Below, piece by piece: positions 16,721-24,464 of a DNA stretch of 64,000 bases. Below the pieces are notes generated by a model. That model saw nothing but the letters and a program-made list of their open reading frames with translations, did no database searches and was not told the origin of the DNA. The stretch comes from Pseudophaeobacter sp965641885. GTDB taxonomy: Bacteria > Pseudomonadota > Alphaproteobacteria > Rhodobacterales > Rhodobacteraceae. Within the stretch, counting starts at the first letter, position 1; each line of letters opens with the position of its first letter. The translations under genes and the position numbers were made by a program. Location of the stretch: NCBI GenBank assembly GCA_965641885.1, contig OZ282574.1:2852001-2916000 (forward strand), given 5' to 3'.

Positions 16721-17740
16721 CTATTGCGAGCGCCGTGGCATCGGGCGGGTTGGAATTTCCTTGAGCAAGCCGCCAATCCCCATGGCCGCAATGTCGTCGC
16801 TTGTCACGGTGCGACCGCAGAGCAGCCGCTCGAGCACCCAATCGGCGCCATTCAACGCCGGAGAACGGGCACAGCCTGGCAGGCCCACCACCGGCTTGCC
16901 GTGAAGCTCTCCCAGAAACAGCAGATTGCCGGGATCCACTGGCATGCCAAATCGCGTCACATGACCACCGGCCTGGCGCAGCGCCTGAGGGGCCACATCA
17001 CAAGGGTCAGAGGTGGCAGATCCGGTCAGAATCAGCAAAACCTCTCCCGGAGCCGCCTCCAGGGCCGCCGCCAGCTCTGCTTCGCGGTGCTGCACCACAA
17101 CGCGGTCGCTCAACTGCATCCCCATACGATGAAGCCGCCCAGCCATGGCGCGCCGCCCTTTATCTGGGGGCGTTGCCTCAGAAACGCGTGTCTCGATGAG
17201 ACTGGCGGTGGCAAACACCGGCGGCAAAACGCGCAGGGCCCCGGCAACACCGGAGGCGGCGCGCGCCAGGGCCTCGGCTGGCACGCCATAGGCGATGATC
17301 TTGATGGTCGCGATCATACCATCGGCATCCACCCGATGATTATCCGCTACGGTGGCAATGGTAATCATGGGATCCACCGCATTCAGCGCCTCAAGAGCTG
17401 CGCGATCCAATGTAACCAATCCTGCGCCCAGCGCATACAGATTGACCCGCCCGGCACCGGCGCCGGAAATCCGCAGGCCCTGCCCGGCCTCATCCGGTAC
17501 AATCGCGCGCGCCAGCTGCAGCGCCGCTGCGTCCTCATGCAGGTCGCCCGCCTCAAGGCGTGCCACGGTAATCTCGTGGTGGCCTTCCGCCGCCAGATCC
17601 GTCAGCTGCGCGGCCGTCAGCCAGGTTCCCTTGGCAATCCGATAGGTGTTTTGCACGTCAGAGCCGGGACGGCGGGCCTGCATCGAATGGGCCAGAATGG
17701 CGCCCTCAGCCGCAAGGACCGGAACCAGACCAAACTTCAT
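16721..17740 (-). CDS. Molybdopterin-binding (MoaB/MoeA-like) cofactor protein
   Basis: A 339-residue protein with a MoeA/MogA-type molybdopterin-binding domain in its C-terminal half: LILTGSATSDPCD, then GKPVVGLPGCARSPALNG. The N-terminal part (VPVLAAEGAILAHSM) resembles the family found next to molybdenum hydroxylase genes, sometimes fused to a MobA-type cytidylyltransferase that is absent here. It probably processes or delivers the molybdopterin cytosine dinucleotide for CoxL. Its start overlaps the xdhC-like gene's stop by 4 bp, so the two are coupled. Confidence 0.85.
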   Translation of the reverse strand: MKFGLVPVLAAEGAILAHSMQARRPGSDVQNTYRIAKGTWLTAAQLTDLAAEGHHEITVARLEAGDLHEDAAALQLARAIVPDEAGQGLRISGAGAGRVNLYALGAGLVTLDRAALEALNAVDPMITIATVADNHRVDADGMIATIKIIAYGVPAEALARAASGVAGALRVLPPVFATASLIETRVSEATPPDKGRRAMAGRLHRMGMQLSDRVVVQHREAELAAALEAAPGEVLLILTGSATSDPCDVAPQALRQAGGHVTRFGMPVDPGNLLFLGELHGKPVVGLPGCARSPALNGADWVLERLLCGRTVTSDDIAAMGIGGLLKEIPTRPMPRRSQ

Positions 17741-18738
17741 GCAGCCTTCCCGCGCAAAACCGCTGTCATCTCTGCCAGAATGGCAATTGCGATCTCAGAG
17801 GGGCCTGCAGCCCCGATATCCAGCCCGATGGGGCCGTGGATCTGGGAAATCTCTGCCTGGGTGAAGCCCCCCGCCAGCATCCGCTCAACCCGCTTGGCAT
17901 GGGTCCGTTTTGAGCCCAGCGCGCCGATATAAAAGCAATTCTTGCGCAGGGCGGTCTCAAGCGCGGGGTCGTCCAGTTTTGGGTCGTGGGTCAAAAGCAC
18001 CAGTGCTGTGCGCGTGTCCAGCCCCAGGCCAGCAACCGCCTCATCAGGCCAGTCGTCCAGCAGGGTCACGCCGGGGAACCGTTCAGGCGATGCAAAGGCG
18101 GCGCGGGGATCAATGATCACCGGATCATAGCCCGCGATCTCGGCCATGGGCACCAGCGCCTGCGCGATATGCACCGCCCCAACCACCACCAGCCGCAAAG
18201 GAGGGTTATGCACTGCCACAAAGGTGTCACCGTCCTCCTCAACGCCAGAGCGGTCCAGCCGCATCCGGTCCGGATAGCCCTCGCGCACCAGCCTGCCGCC
18301 CCCCCCGGTCAGGCTCACCTCATAGGCCACCGGTTCGCGCGCCTGCTGCGCTGCCACCAACTCGTTTAGCAAGGACAGAGGCACCGCGCTGCCGACTGGC
18401 TCCACCAGAATACGGATGGTGCCGCCACAGGCCAGCCCAACCGCAAAGGCATCGCCATCGCTGACGCCATATTCCAGCACCCGGGGCTTGCCCTCTGCCA
18501 GTGCCTCTTGCGCCTCCATGACCACGGCGCCCTCGACGCAGCCGCCCGAAACAGAGCCCTCAAGGCGGCCATCGCCACTGACCACCAGCTGCGCGCCAAC
18601 CCGACGCGGCGCTGAGCCCCAGGTTTGCACCACGGTCGCCAAAACAGCGCCTAGCCCCGTCTGATGCCATTGCAAGGCAGTCTGCGCGGCACTGGCCGGT
18701 GCGGATGTATGGCTGTTGTCGCCTAGGGTCTGGGTCAT
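17737..18738 (-). CDS. XdhC/CoxI-family molybdenum cofactor insertion protein
   Basis: A 333-residue protein of the XdhC/CoxF/CoxI family, which binds sulfurated Mo cofactor and loads it into xanthine-dehydrogenase-type enzymes. The N-terminal domain shows SAPRRVGAQLVV and GSVSGGCVEGAV; the C-terminal Rossmann domain shows VVVGAVHIAQAL and IGALGSKRTHAKR. It lies in the same minus-strand set as coxSLM and the molybdopterin-binding gene, so CoxL is the likely client. The coding DNA has an 8-C run at 18299-18306, yet the frame is intact. Confidence 0.93.
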   Translation of the reverse strand: MTQTLGDNSHTSAPASAAQTALQWHQTGLGAVLATVVQTWGSAPRRVGAQLVVSGDGRLEGSVSGGCVEGAVVMEAQEALAEGKPRVLEYGVSDGDAFAVGLACGGTIRILVEPVGSAVPLSLLNELVAAQQAREPVAYEVSLTGGGGRLVREGYPDRMRLDRSGVEEDGDTFVAVHNPPLRLVVVGAVHIAQALVPMAEIAGYDPVIIDPRAAFASPERFPGVTLLDDWPDEAVAGLGLDTRTALVLLTHDPKLDDPALETALRKNCFYIGALGSKRTHAKRVERMLAGGFTQAEISQIHGPIGLDIGAAGPSEIAIAILAEMTAVLRGKAA

Positions 18739-18942
18739 GCGTCCTCCGGTCAGGCGTGAGATCGCCTGCTTTGGACGCGAGCTTGCGCGCCACCCAGCTG
18801 GGTTTCAAGATGCAAAACCGTGCGGCGGCAAAAACATAGCGGCACCCGCGCCAAAAGATGCAGGTGCCGCCAGCAAGGGAAGCCACAGATTTATGCCGGG
18901 CTGTGAACGCAGGTGCACGAGCACCGGGCTATAAGTATTGGC

Positions 18943-19533
18943 CTACGGTGCCAGCTGCGCCTCAGACCGGGCGCCAAGGATCCGCTCTGGCAGCGCAAAA
19001 GCCACCGCAATAAAGGCAGCCCCAAGCAGTATGCCCAAGATATCACCGGGAAAGACCACAAGCCCCTCATAGCCCGCGCCCGGCACCGCGCCCACAGTCA
19101 CCTTGCCTCCGGCGACACTGTCCAAAAACCCGCTGGCCTTCCAGGCGGGATAGGTCACCATATAGGCGGCAGCGCCCAACAGACCGCCCGCGATAAAGAA
19201 CAGCGCATCCTTACGACCAGAGGCGGCGGCAACAACGCCGGTCCCAGGGCAAAATCCTGCCAGAGCCCATCCGGCCCCCAGCATAAGCCCGCCGATAAAG
19301 ACGCCAGCATAGGCCGCTTTCACCGACATATGACCAACATCCACCAGACCAAGCATCTGCCCGCCAAACATCAGCACCGATCCGGTCCCGATCGCCAACA
19401 GGATGGTTTTGGCCAGGTTCAGATTTGTCAGGTTAAGCATTTTACCGATATAGTTGGGATTAGAGGCCCCAACCCGGTCAAGAACGGCGCCAAAACCCAT
19501 GCCAATCACCACAGCAAGTACAATCGTCATCAT
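18943..19533 (-). CDS. YeeE/YedE (DUF6691)-family membrane protein
   Basis: A 196-residue membrane protein with several helices. It has the family's conserved Cys in GWALAGFCPGTG and a second half with GGLLGAAAYMV. The family is related to YeeE/TsuA thiosulfate importers; short two-gene versions are called PmpA/PmpB-like and are linked to sulfur compounds. It starts 3 nt after its partner, with GGAGG upstream. Transport of a sulfur species such as thiosulfate or sulfide-derived sulfur is inference. Confidence 0.87.
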   Translation of the reverse strand: MMTIVLAVVIGMGFGAVLDRVGASNPNYIGKMLNLTNLNLAKTILLAIGTGSVLMFGGQMLGLVDVGHMSVKAAYAGVFIGGLMLGAGWALAGFCPGTGVVAAASGRKDALFFIAGGLLGAAAYMVTYPAWKASGFLDSVAGGKVTVGAVPGAGYEGLVVFPGDILGILLGAAFIAVAFALPERILGARSEAQLAP

Positions 19534-19536
19534 GGC

Positions 19537-20088
19537 TCAGGCCTCCTTTTTGAACAGCATCAGGGACACGGGAATGGCCGCAGCAAAGGCGCCAGCCGCA
19601 AAGATATAGCCCGATAAGGCAGTCTGCATCATGCCCGACATCATATGCCCAGAGGTGCAGCCCCCCGCAAGGCGCGCGCCATACAGCACGATGAAGCCCC
19701 CCAGAAAGGCAACGCCATAGCGTTTGAGCTGCCCGTCGCCGAAATTGGCCCGCCACAGGGCCGGCATGCTGCGCTCAGCCTGATCTAGACCGCCGCGCAG
19801 GCGCACCGACACAAAGCCGCCCAGCGCCATGGCCAAAACAAATACAAAACTGTAGTTGAGCGGATTGGCCACGGATTTGGCGTATTTCCCATTAGATTTA
19901 GCAAGATAGGTATTGGTCGAGGTATAGCCTTCATCCGTCTGCGTCACCAGCTCACTACTCACAACATCCCCAAGGATGCCGTCCAGGATCACAAATTGCG
20001 TCGAGACCCCGATCGGCTTTACCAAGAGCACTGCCAGGAAGAACACCAGCCCCAGCAAGAGCCCTCCAGCTTTCCAGTTCATCGGCAT
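19537..20088 (-). CDS. YeeE/YedE-family membrane protein, FNR-promoter proximal
   Basis: A 183-residue membrane protein with the conserved GARLAGGCTSGH motif, whose Cys is the putative sulfur-relay residue, plus helices near residues 7-27 and 70-90. It is partnered with the downstream YedE gene. The start at 20088 (MPMNWK) is set by GGAGGG 7 nt ahead; the ATG codons at 20112 and nearby lack such a site and fall near the predicted transcription start. A perfect FNR-type box lies 60 bp upstream. Confidence 0.87.
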   Translation of the reverse strand: MPMNWKAGGLLLGLVFFLAVLLVKPIGVSTQFVILDGILGDVVSSELVTQTDEGYTSTNTYLAKSNGKYAKSVANPLNYSFVFVLAMALGGFVSVRLRGGLDQAERSMPALWRANFGDGQLKRYGVAFLGGFIVLYGARLAGGCTSGHMMSGMMQTALSGYIFAAGAFAAAIPVSLMLFKKEA

Positions 20089-20117
20089 TTTCCAGCCCTC
20101 CATCATATTCAATAAAT

Positions 20118-20161
20118 GACATATAACAGAGACGTCGTGACTTTGACTTGATTGAGATCAA
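20118..20161 (-). promoter_or_regulatory. FNR-type promoter of the YeeE/YedE pair
   Basis: TTGAT-TGAG-ATCAA at 20148-20161 is a perfect FNR/Anr consensus. On the minus strand a -10-like TTATAT sits at about 20120-20126, 31 bp from the box centre, the distance expected of a class II FNR-activated promoter (box at -41.5). This predicts induction under low oxygen. Confidence 0.7.
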
Positions 20162-20201
20162 CTAAATTCCACAACCGACAGTCACCAAAAAAGAGACGCC
20201 G

Positions 20202-21455
20202 TTACAGCCCGCGCAACAGCCGGGCCTTTTCACCGCTGTCATCAGGACGTGAGATCACCTCGGCCAGGTCTTCAAGCGAGGCAATGGAGTGCCCGGCGCG
20301 AAAGCTGTCCACATAGGGCAACATGGCGCGAATGCCCTGCGCCTTGGCAGCAAAACCCTCCCAGCGCAGCAAGGGGTTCAGCCAGACCAGCCGCCGCGCG
20401 GACAGCTGCAGACGTTGCATTTCATGCGCCAGCGCCTCCGGGTCATCCCGGTCGAGCCCGTCGGTGATCAGCAAGACCACAGCCCCCTGCCCCATGACCC
20501 GGCGCGACCAGTCGCGATTAAAATCATGCAGGCAGGCACCAATGCGGGTGCCGCCTTCCCAATCCTGCGCCTCGGCACCGGCTGCCGCCAGAGCAGCATC
20601 AACATCCCGTGTTGCCAGATGGCGGGTGATATTTGTCAGCCGGGTGCCAAAAGTGAACCCATGCACCTTTGCCCAACCGGCGCCTTTGGCATTGGCGACG
20701 GCGTGCAGGAAATGCAGCACGATACGACTGTACTGGCTCATGGAGCCGGAAATATCGCAAATCACCACCAGATTGGGCCAGCGGGTCCGCCTCTTGGCAC
20801 GGGCAAGGCTTTGGATGTCCCCCCCCCGGCGCGCCGCGTTCAGAAAGGTCCGGCGCCAGTCTGCCCTGTCGCCCCGGTTTGCTGCCATCAGGCGCCGCGA
20901 CTGCAAAGGCTGCACCGGCAGTTTGATTTGCGCCAGAATGCGTTTGGCGCGCGCCACCTCATCGGTGCTCATCTGTTCAAAATCCAGCGCGCGCAGCCGC
21001 TCTTCGGACGAGATGGTCAGCGTTGCATCCACCTCGATCTCGGTGCCGTCTTCCTCTTTGCTCTCGGGCGGATCCACATCATGGTTGGCCCCTTCCAGCA
21101 GGGCTTCAGCCGCGCGCTTTTCCCCCGGCTTGGCGGCATGTTCCTCTTGCACGCCCTTGATGGCTGGCAGCAGCGCCGCCATCATCCGTTCCAAAAACCG
21201 CGGATCACGCCAATAGAGCCGAAAGATCTGGGCAAAGACCACGCGGTGCTCGGGTTTGGAGACAAAACAGGCGTGCAGCGTCCAGTAGAAATCCTGCCGC
21301 GAGGTAAAACCCGCAGCTGCCACCGCCTCAACCGCGTCGATCACCCGGCCCGGCCCGATGGGCAGCCCGGCCTTGCGCAGGGCGCGTGCAAAATGGGTGA
21401 TATTCTGCGCCAGCTTGGGATCGTCCGGCAGCGTCAGCGCGGGCAGCTCGACCAT
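20202..21455 (-). CDS. coxE: CoxE-like VWA-domain protein
   Basis: A 417-residue protein with a C-terminal von Willebrand A domain whose MIDAS loop is DISGSMSQYS, followed by ITDGLDRDD. The N-terminal half is the CoxE helical region with RKAGLPIGPGRVIDA. CoxE works with the MoxR ATPase CoxD to mature the active site of CO-dehydrogenase-type enzymes. It lies directly after coxD with no gap. Although the YeeE/YedE pair separates it from the other cox genes, all run on the same strand. Confidence 0.93.
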   Translation of the reverse strand: MVELPALTLPDDPKLAQNITHFARALRKAGLPIGPGRVIDAVEAVAAAGFTSRQDFYWTLHACFVSKPEHRVVFAQIFRLYWRDPRFLERMMAALLPAIKGVQEEHAAKPGEKRAAEALLEGANHDVDPPESKEEDGTEIEVDATLTISSEERLRALDFEQMSTDEVARAKRILAQIKLPVQPLQSRRLMAANRGDRADWRRTFLNAARRGGDIQSLARAKRRTRWPNLVVICDISGSMSQYSRIVLHFLHAVANAKGAGWAKVHGFTFGTRLTNITRHLATRDVDAALAAAGAEAQDWEGGTRIGACLHDFNRDWSRRVMGQGAVVLLITDGLDRDDPEALAHEMQRLQLSARRLVWLNPLLRWEGFAAKAQGIRAMLPYVDSFRAGHSIASLEDLAEVISRPDDSGEKARLLRGL

Positions 21456-22364
21456 TCAGACCTCGTCCAGGCTGGCGCGGGCCTTGTCCAGGATGCGCTT
21501 GGCCTCAGACCCTTGCAGCTGGGAAATGTCATCCTGGTATTTCAGGATCGCGCCCAATGTGTCGGCGATCACTTCGGGCGACAGATCAATCACGTCCAGC
21601 GCCAGCAGGCAATTGGCCCAGTCAATGGTCTCGGCAACCCCCGGCTTCTTAAACAGATCCTCGGTGCGCAACTCCTGCACAAATGCCACCACCTCTCGGC
21701 TGAGCCGCTCTGAGGTCGCAGGCGCGCGCGCCTTCAGGATCTCGACCTCGCGGGCGAAATCAGGGTAGTCGACCCAATGATACAGGCAGCGCCGTTTCAG
21801 CGCATCATGCACCTCGCGGGTGCGGTTGGAGGTGAGCACGACGATGGGTGGTTCCGGGGCTTTGATGGTGCCAAGCTCTGGAATGGTGACCTGAAAATCC
21901 GACAGGGCCTCCAGCAGGAACGCCTCAAACGGCTCGTCCGTACGGTCCAGCTCGTCGATCAACAGCACGGGTGGGCCGTTTTCGTCCGGGCGCATTGCCT
22001 CCAGCAGGGGGCGCTCAATCAGAAATTCATCCGAGAACATTTCCGCCTGCAAAGTGCCGCGATCGGCTCCGCCGGCCGCCTCGGCGGTGCGAATGGCCAC
22101 CATCTGGGCGGCAAAATTCCATTCATAGACCGCAGAGGAGGCATCCAGCCCCTCATAGCACTGCAACCGGATCAGACGGCGCCCAAAGGCCGCAGCCAGC
22201 GCCTTGGCGATTTCGGTTTTACCAACCCCGGCCTCCCCTTCCAGAAACAGAGGGCGGCCAAGTTTCAGGGACAGAAACACCACCGTGGCCAGGGCCCGGC
22301 CGCACACATACCCCTGGTCTGTCAGCATCTTCTGGACCTGATCAATCGACTGTGCCTCGATCAT
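21456..22364 (-). CDS. coxD: CoxD-like MoxR-family AAA+ ATPase
   Basis: A 302-residue MoxR-type AAA+ ATPase. Walker A is EGEAGVGKTE near residue 41, Walker B is VLLIDELDRTDEP, sensor 1 is VLTSNRTRE, and LKRRCLYHWVDYP is the family's Arg-finger region. CoxD is known to help assemble the active centre of CO dehydrogenase. The start at 22364 (MIEAQSID) is chosen because residues further upstream have no family features; its ribosome site is weak. It heads the minus-strand coxD-coxE pair. Confidence 0.92.
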   Translation of the reverse strand: MIEAQSIDQVQKMLTDQGYVCGRALATVVFLSLKLGRPLFLEGEAGVGKTEIAKALAAAFGRRLIRLQCYEGLDASSAVYEWNFAAQMVAIRTAEAAGGADRGTLQAEMFSDEFLIERPLLEAMRPDENGPPVLLIDELDRTDEPFEAFLLEALSDFQVTIPELGTIKAPEPPIVVLTSNRTREVHDALKRRCLYHWVDYPDFAREVEILKARAPATSERLSREVVAFVQELRTEDLFKKPGVAETIDWANCLLALDVIDLSPEVIADTLGAILKYQDDISQLQGSEAKRILDKARASLDEV

Positions 22365-22783
22365 CCTTGCGCCTGCATCATCTTTGACCTTTCCGCTTTT
22401 GCGCGCTTTTGCAGCGCCCACTTCGCAGCTAGAAGGCCATGCGCCAGACCTCGGGTCAAGATGTTGCGGCCTGCCGTTGCGTCCTCCGGGACAGCACGCC
22501 GCGGGCTGAGGCTTGCTCCCCGCCCGCCTGCAATCTGTCTCGCAGCCACCACGCCGGCAGCAACCAGACAGCGCACAGACAGTAACCAGGCAGCACTCTG
22601 GCCACGCCATTGCCGCTGCAGCGACCAAAGATTGACGCAAAGGCGCGGCAGTGTAAAACTGCCAGCAACAAGAATGAGCACCTGGCCAAGCGGGGCTATA
22701 GAGGCAGACAGGTCTATGACCCCACAACCCGATGCAGCTGGCAGAAATTGCCGGAGATTGAGCATATCGAAAGGGGATGCGAC
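22365..22783. other. Divergent region between coxD and the glycosyltransferase operon
   Basis: About 420 bp without a supportable gene. It holds the candidate promoter listed at 22632-22663 for the rightward operon; no promoter is clear for coxD. Confidence 0.4.
22632..22663 (+). promoter_or_regulatory. Candidate promoter/operator of the glycosyltransferase operon
   Basis: TTGACG (22632-22637) and TAAAAC (22654-22659) are 16 bp apart. A perfect inverted repeat GGCAGT-N5-ACTGCC (22647-22663) covers the -10 element, where a repressor could block it. The first gene starts about 120 bp later. Confidence 0.4.
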
Positions 22784-23827
22784 ATGCGCATCACCGCAGT
22801 AACCTGCGTCAAGAACGAAGGCCCCTTCCTGCTGGAATGGATCGCCTATAACCGTTTGATTGGCATCACGGATTTCCTATTCTATTCAAATGACTGCACC
22901 GATGGCACGGCTGAACTACTGGACGCGCTGGCGGCGCGGGATCTGCTGGTGCACCTGCCCAATCCGGCGCTGGGGCGCAACTACCAGATGGAAGCGCTGA
23001 AAGACGCCGCCCACCAACCGGTGGTGCAGCAGGCCGACTGGATCTGGGTGGCGGATGTGGATGAGTTTCTCAACATCCATACCGGCGATCACACCATCCC
23101 GGCGCTCATTGCCGCCTGCAAAGACCCAAAGGCGATCTCGCTCAGCTTTCAGTTCTTTGCCAATAATGGCGTTGAAGACTATGACGACCAGCCGGTGATC
23201 GCGCAGTTCAGTCACTCTCACAATCCCGACATCTGGTGCGCCGAGACTGCAATCGAGGTCAAAACCCTGGTGCGCAAGGATTTTCCACTCAAATACTATG
23301 GCGCGCATCGGCCCTTTTTTAGGAAAAACCTTGATCCGCGCAAATTCCCGCGCTGGAGCGATGGCTCGGGCCGTGACGTGCCACATAAATTTCTGTTGGC
23401 CGACAATCCACGGCGCATTCGCAAATTCCCCGCCAAAGGCAGCCGTGATCTGGCCACGCTGAACCACTATGCGCTGCGCTCGCTCGACAGCTATCTGGTC
23501 AAAAACGACCGGGGGGATGTGAACCGCGAGCACCGCGCCTTTGACGACAGCTACTGGCGCGAGCGCAATGATCCGGCCTATGAGGACCGTTCGATCGCGC
23601 GCTACCTGCCCGATTTGAACCGTGAACTGGACACGCTGAAATCAGACCCCGAGATCGACGCCCTGCACGCAACCTGTGTCCGCCTGCACCGCGAAAAGCG
23701 CGACGCACTCATGGCGCAAGCGAGATATCAGGATATGCACCGCCAGCTCTTGGCCACCGCGACCCTGCCACCGCAGGAAGAAGCCCTGTTACAAGATCTG
23801 GGCCTTGCGCCCGCCCTGTCAGAGTGA
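22784..23827 (+). CDS. Glycosyltransferase family 2-like protein (DVDEF type)
   Basis: A 347-residue protein. It begins with VTCVKNEGPFLLEWIAYNR and has the metal/nucleotide-sugar motif VADVDEFLNI near residue 88, both marks of the Glyco_tranf_2_4 (PF13704) group. NHYALRSLDSYLVK occurs in the C-terminal half and recurs in the sister proteins. AAGGGG precedes the ATG at 22784. It is the first gene of a five-gene operon that likely builds or decorates a surface glycan; acceptor and sugar cannot be told. The product has no signal peptide and probably acts at the inner face of the membrane. Confidence 0.88.
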   Translation: MRITAVTCVKNEGPFLLEWIAYNRLIGITDFLFYSNDCTDGTAELLDALAARDLLVHLPNPALGRNYQMEALKDAAHQPVVQQADWIWVADVDEFLNIHTGDHTIPALIAACKDPKAISLSFQFFANNGVEDYDDQPVIAQFSHSHNPDIWCAETAIEVKTLVRKDFPLKYYGAHRPFFRKNLDPRKFPRWSDGSGRDVPHKFLLADNPRRIRKFPAKGSRDLATLNHYALRSLDSYLVKNDRGDVNREHRAFDDSYWRERNDPAYEDRSIARYLPDLNRELDTLKSDPEIDALHATCVRLHREKRDALMAQARYQDMHRQLLATATLPPQEEALLQDLGLAPALSE

Positions 23828-23837
23828 GCGCGGACGC

Positions 23838-24464
23838 ATGGTTTTAAAAGTCATCAATCTTGGCCTGCCCAAATCGGGCACCACCACCCTGAACAAGGCC
23901 CTGTCACAGGCCGGCTACACCGTGGCCGACCACCGGCTGAAAGAGCGCGAAGAAGACAAGCCCGGCAAGCGCCGCGTCTTTGTCGGCTCGATGCTGTATA
24001 AGGGGCTCTATGAGCAGGGCGACCCCATGGCCTATATGCGCGACTATGATGCGGTCTCGGAGATCAGCTTTATTCACGGCAAATTTTCGGTCTGGCCGCA
24101 GTTCGATTTTGCCCTGCTAAAGGTGCTGAAAGACCTCTATCCAGAGCTGCGCTTTATCGCCACCCGGCGCGATGCCGAAAGCCATTCAAAATCCATCATG
24201 GCCTGGAATAATCTGGGCACCACCCGGCTGCCGGGCAGCACGGTGCCGGGGCTGCCGATCGGCTATGGTAAAACCACCGCACAGCAGATGATCTGGATTG
24301 ATGGCCATTATGAAGCGCTGAAACACTGGTTCCGTGATGATCCCAGCTATCTGGAGATCAATGTGGCCGACCCGGACGCACAGACCAAAATCAGCAGCCA
24401 TCTTGGTCGCGCCCTGCCCTGGTGGGGCAAGGCCAATGTAAACCGGAAAGCACATAACGACTGA
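23838..24464 (+). CDS. Sulfotransferase-family protein
   Basis: A 208-residue protein beginning with INLGLPKSGTTTLNKAL, the 5'-phosphosulfate loop that binds PAPS in sulfotransferases. A later FIATRRDAESHSKS segment matches the 3'-phosphate-binding region. It sits 10 nt after the first glycosyltransferase gene, and its stop overlaps the next start (TGATG). It probably sulfates the glycan made by this operon, but the acceptor is unknown. Confidence 0.8.
   Translation: MVLKVINLGLPKSGTTTLNKALSQAGYTVADHRLKEREEDKPGKRRVFVGSMLYKGLYEQGDPMAYMRDYDAVSEISFIHGKFSVWPQFDFALLKVLKDLYPELRFIATRRDAESHSKSIMAWNNLGTTRLPGSTVPGLPIGYGKTTAQQMIWIDGHYEALKHWFRDDPSYLEINVADPDAQTKISSHLGRALPWWGKANVNRKAHND

Noticed and set aside
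16724..17932. Plus-strand open frame of 402 codons opposite the molybdopterin-binding gene
   Set aside because: His/Gln/Arg-rich antisense translation without motifs; crosses two real minus-strand genes.
20289..21713. Plus-strand open frame of 474 codons opposite coxE/coxD
   Set aside because: Antisense shadow; coxD and coxE have full ATPase and MIDAS motifs.
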